This document shows, piece by piece, positions 61,701-64,000 of a stretch of 64,000 bases of DNA. Numbering within the stretch: the stretch's first letter is position 1; each line of letters opens with the position of its first letter. Origin of the DNA: Helopsaltes ochotensis (taxonomy: Eukaryota > Chordata > Aves > Passeriformes > Locustellidae); assembly GCA_013400155.1 (NCBI GenBank), contig VXBM01000017.1, positions 1,622,673 to 1,686,672 on the forward strand. The letters run 5' to 3'. The position numbers were made by a program, and so were the translations under genes. The notes beneath the pieces were generated by a model. That model ran no database searches, had not been told where the DNA came from, and worked only from the letters and a program-made list of their open reading frames with translations.

Positions 61701-64000
61701 GGTCTGCATGTGTTTTCATGCTTGACTTTTGGGCCTGCATCTCATTTTGCATCTGTTCATTAAGTACGTAGTCCTTGTTCCTTCAAATTCATGCATTTCC
61801 ATTTCTTATAGTTCCACTTCATTCACATGCCAAAAGGTTAAACAGCACAACCCAAATTCTGTCCAGATTGTCCACTTGTATACTGCATGAAACATGATGG
61901 ATTTGGAAGGATTATGCCGACCAAGTTTGAACCCATATTTTTTCTTCAATGAAGATGTAGTTCAAATATGTCACTTTTTAAACTTCAGCTTAAGATAGAG
62001 ACATCTGAAACCTGAAATTACAAGACCAATGGATACAGGAAGATTTGACTCTCTTTTTATGGATAAATTCTGTGCTCATTAGGCCTAAAACAAGAGCTGT
62101 GGTTAGCTGATAGAAGTGAGCCAAAGGCTTAGTGACCGAATAATCACGTTGTTTAGTTCAGGTTTCAATATACACAAAGTCCTCTCATGCATACAATTCC
62201 ACATGGAAGTGGTGTAATAAATAGGTGATGATGTATTTTCCTCATCTTGTTTCCTCATCTCTTAGTTTATTTAAAATGGATTTTATTTTTAAGTACTTTG
62301 AGTCACATTTTAGTTTCAATTCCATGAAGAAAGCTTCAGCTATATAAGGTTAAGTGGTCTGTTCATTCAGGATGCATCACTTCCTTCTAAGAGCTGACAG
62401 GTTAAAGATGCTTCCTATGTTCTCTGGACACATTGGATATTGCTTTGCCCTCTTCATTTGATATGTTTCTTCTGTGGAAGGATTGAAGATAAGTAGGAAC
62501 TCGAGATCATGTTAGTCATGCTTTGAAGGCTTCTAAGAGTATGATCTCTTCACTTGGGCTGATGCCCACCTCTGAGCTGTTTCTAAATAGTTGTTGGACT
62601 CCTATTCTGCTCCTCTCTATTGCCAGCAAATACCTGAAATTGATGAACCATATTAACTAAGAGTAGCTTTATGACATCAAATTTTGTCTTACATGTATGT
62701 TTATACCCAGCAGAGATCTAATCTTTCAAAACCACTCTCTGTCTGGTCATGCTGTTGTCACTCTGCAGGGGTGTTTGTCAGCCTCCAGCCACAGTTCTTT
62801 AGGCTGTTTCTCTCCATCTTCGCCAGCACCTCAACCTGGATCAACACCTGCTCACTCTCTGTAACATGGAAAGAGAATATTTCTAACAGAACCCAACAGA
62901 TTCTCTTGCATGAAGAGGAAATTTTGCAAAACTGTGCTCTCATCTTTGCCCTTCATTTTTCCAGGCCCTGATAATTAGCCAGGCAGCTGATACTGTAGCT
63001 GTGGGGCCAAAATCATGTAGAGAACATTGAAAGGGACTATATAAAATAGTATAGCAGCCAGTGCAGAGGTGTATGTATACTGTATGTTTGTCTAAAGATT
63101 TAATTTTTGTTGGAATAACTTAGCCAATATAAGCTAAAGAGCAAATAAGTTTGCACACCCAAACAGTACCTAAATGCTCTCTATTTCAAGACCCTATCTT
63201 TATACTTTGCCTAGAGTTTCCTGGACCTCAAACTGAAGGAAACCTAAATGCAAGTCTGAGCTGGCACTCCTTTTTCAGTCTTGCTTATATTCATAATGTC
63301 AGAAATAAGTTGAAATTTAAATTATATCCCTGCATAGAAAAAGCCTAGAGAAGTTGATGACAAATGTGCTGTTCCATTGCAATGAAATTCATATGCAATG
63401 GCCCTGAAGGTATTTATATTCTCCACCCGTTGGAGATGAATTGATTTAAGCACTAAAGTGGAATACTGAAGTAAGAAGTTTGTAGCATGCCAAAAGACAT
63501 GCTTAAAACCTAGTATATTTTTGTCTAAAACTGTATTACCATTGCTTACTTTGGGCATGAAGTGTTCTCTGCCAGCACTGGTCAAGTGGTCTGACAGTTG
63601 CTGTCAAAAGAAGCAGTGAGGAGGTGCTTTTTTTCTCACAGTTTACAGTTTCCCTGTCTCTCACATGAGATCTCTAATTCATTCTCCAGAAACAATGCAA
63701 TTGTAACCAACTCCCTGCACAAACTTTAATCAGGAGTCCACAAACTCGCCCCAAATAACTCTACCACACACAGTGGTCAACTCTGCTAATAAATTTGCTT
63801 GCAGATCCCAACCACAAATTGTATTGCCTAATGGTTTGCCATCCTACATTGTCAGCAGTCATTTCATATTTCAGCAGTGCTTGGTGTCCCTGTCCACCAC
63901 TGGGCTGTCAGGGCATTAGTCACAGCACAGTCACACAATTGTCAACTCTCGCTCCTGACAACTTAGAGGCAGGCAGATCTGTGGGAAAAGGGAAGTCCTG

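Larger units (their letters stand above)
57002..64000. other. Non-coding DNA right of the second CpG block (possible intron)
   Basis: If the donor at 57002 is used, this would be the first intron of a rightward transcript. It includes a CpG patch at about 57595-57710, an AP-1 motif, the 120-bp foldback at 58617-58736, and otherwise AT-rich DNA. No open frame resembles a known protein and no second exon was identified. Confidence 0.6.

Noticed and set aside
1..64000. CRISPR arrays, operons, prophage or other prokaryotic systems
   Set aside because: The window is vertebrate nuclear DNA; no regularly spaced repeats or dense gene clusters are present.

Overview
This is vertebrate nuclear DNA, almost certainly from a bird. 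It is AT-rich, has no dense coding, and carries three truncated CR1 LINE fragments. One of them ends in the ATTCTATGATT-type 3' terminus usual in avian CR1. The only protein-coding sequence I can support is the first coding exon of vinculin (VCL) on the minus strand. Its 56 codons begin MPVFHTRTIESILEP and end in a clean GTGAGT donor. It carries Ser at residue 45 (TAPVSAVQ), which as I recall matches chicken vinculin rather than human.

Layout. Positions 1-16247 are the 5' part of VCL intron 1, transcribed leftwards; exon 2 was not found and must lie beyond the left edge. This intron holds an old CR1 fragment near 7.6-8.1 kb. A CpG island of about 1.8 kb (roughly 15.83-17.65 kb) contains the VCL start codon, exon 1 and the promoter. 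The promoter has a GC box, a CCAAT box, an M-CAT/TEAD site, a perfect SRF CArG box and a perfect palindromic CRE, which fits a known actin/MRTF-SRF-responsive cytoskeletal gene. The same island may also fire to the right, since a TATAA-like motif overlaps the CArG box and a consensus splice donor lies about 530 bp downstream.

From about 17.7 to 56.4 kb I see only non-coding DNA upstream of VCL: two CR1 fragments (26.62-27.34 kb minus strand; 54.61-54.91 kb plus strand), microsatellites, short tandem duplications and several perfect or near-perfect hairpins. No PLAU exons were recognised here, although PLAU lies directly upstream of VCL in mammals.

At about 56.39-57.0 kb a second CpG-rich block is interrupted by a 286-base assembly gap. 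A strong plus-strand splice donor follows it, so it may be the promoter and first exon of a rightward gene or lncRNA. About 69 bp just left of this block recur in inverted orientation about 2.3 kb to the right. There the copy lies between 23-bp terminal inverted repeats of a 120-bp foldback element. This foldback/inverted-repeat arrangement is the most unusual structure in the window. The rest, to 64 kb, is AT-rich non-coding DNA. No tRNA, rRNA, CRISPR array or bacterial-type system is present.
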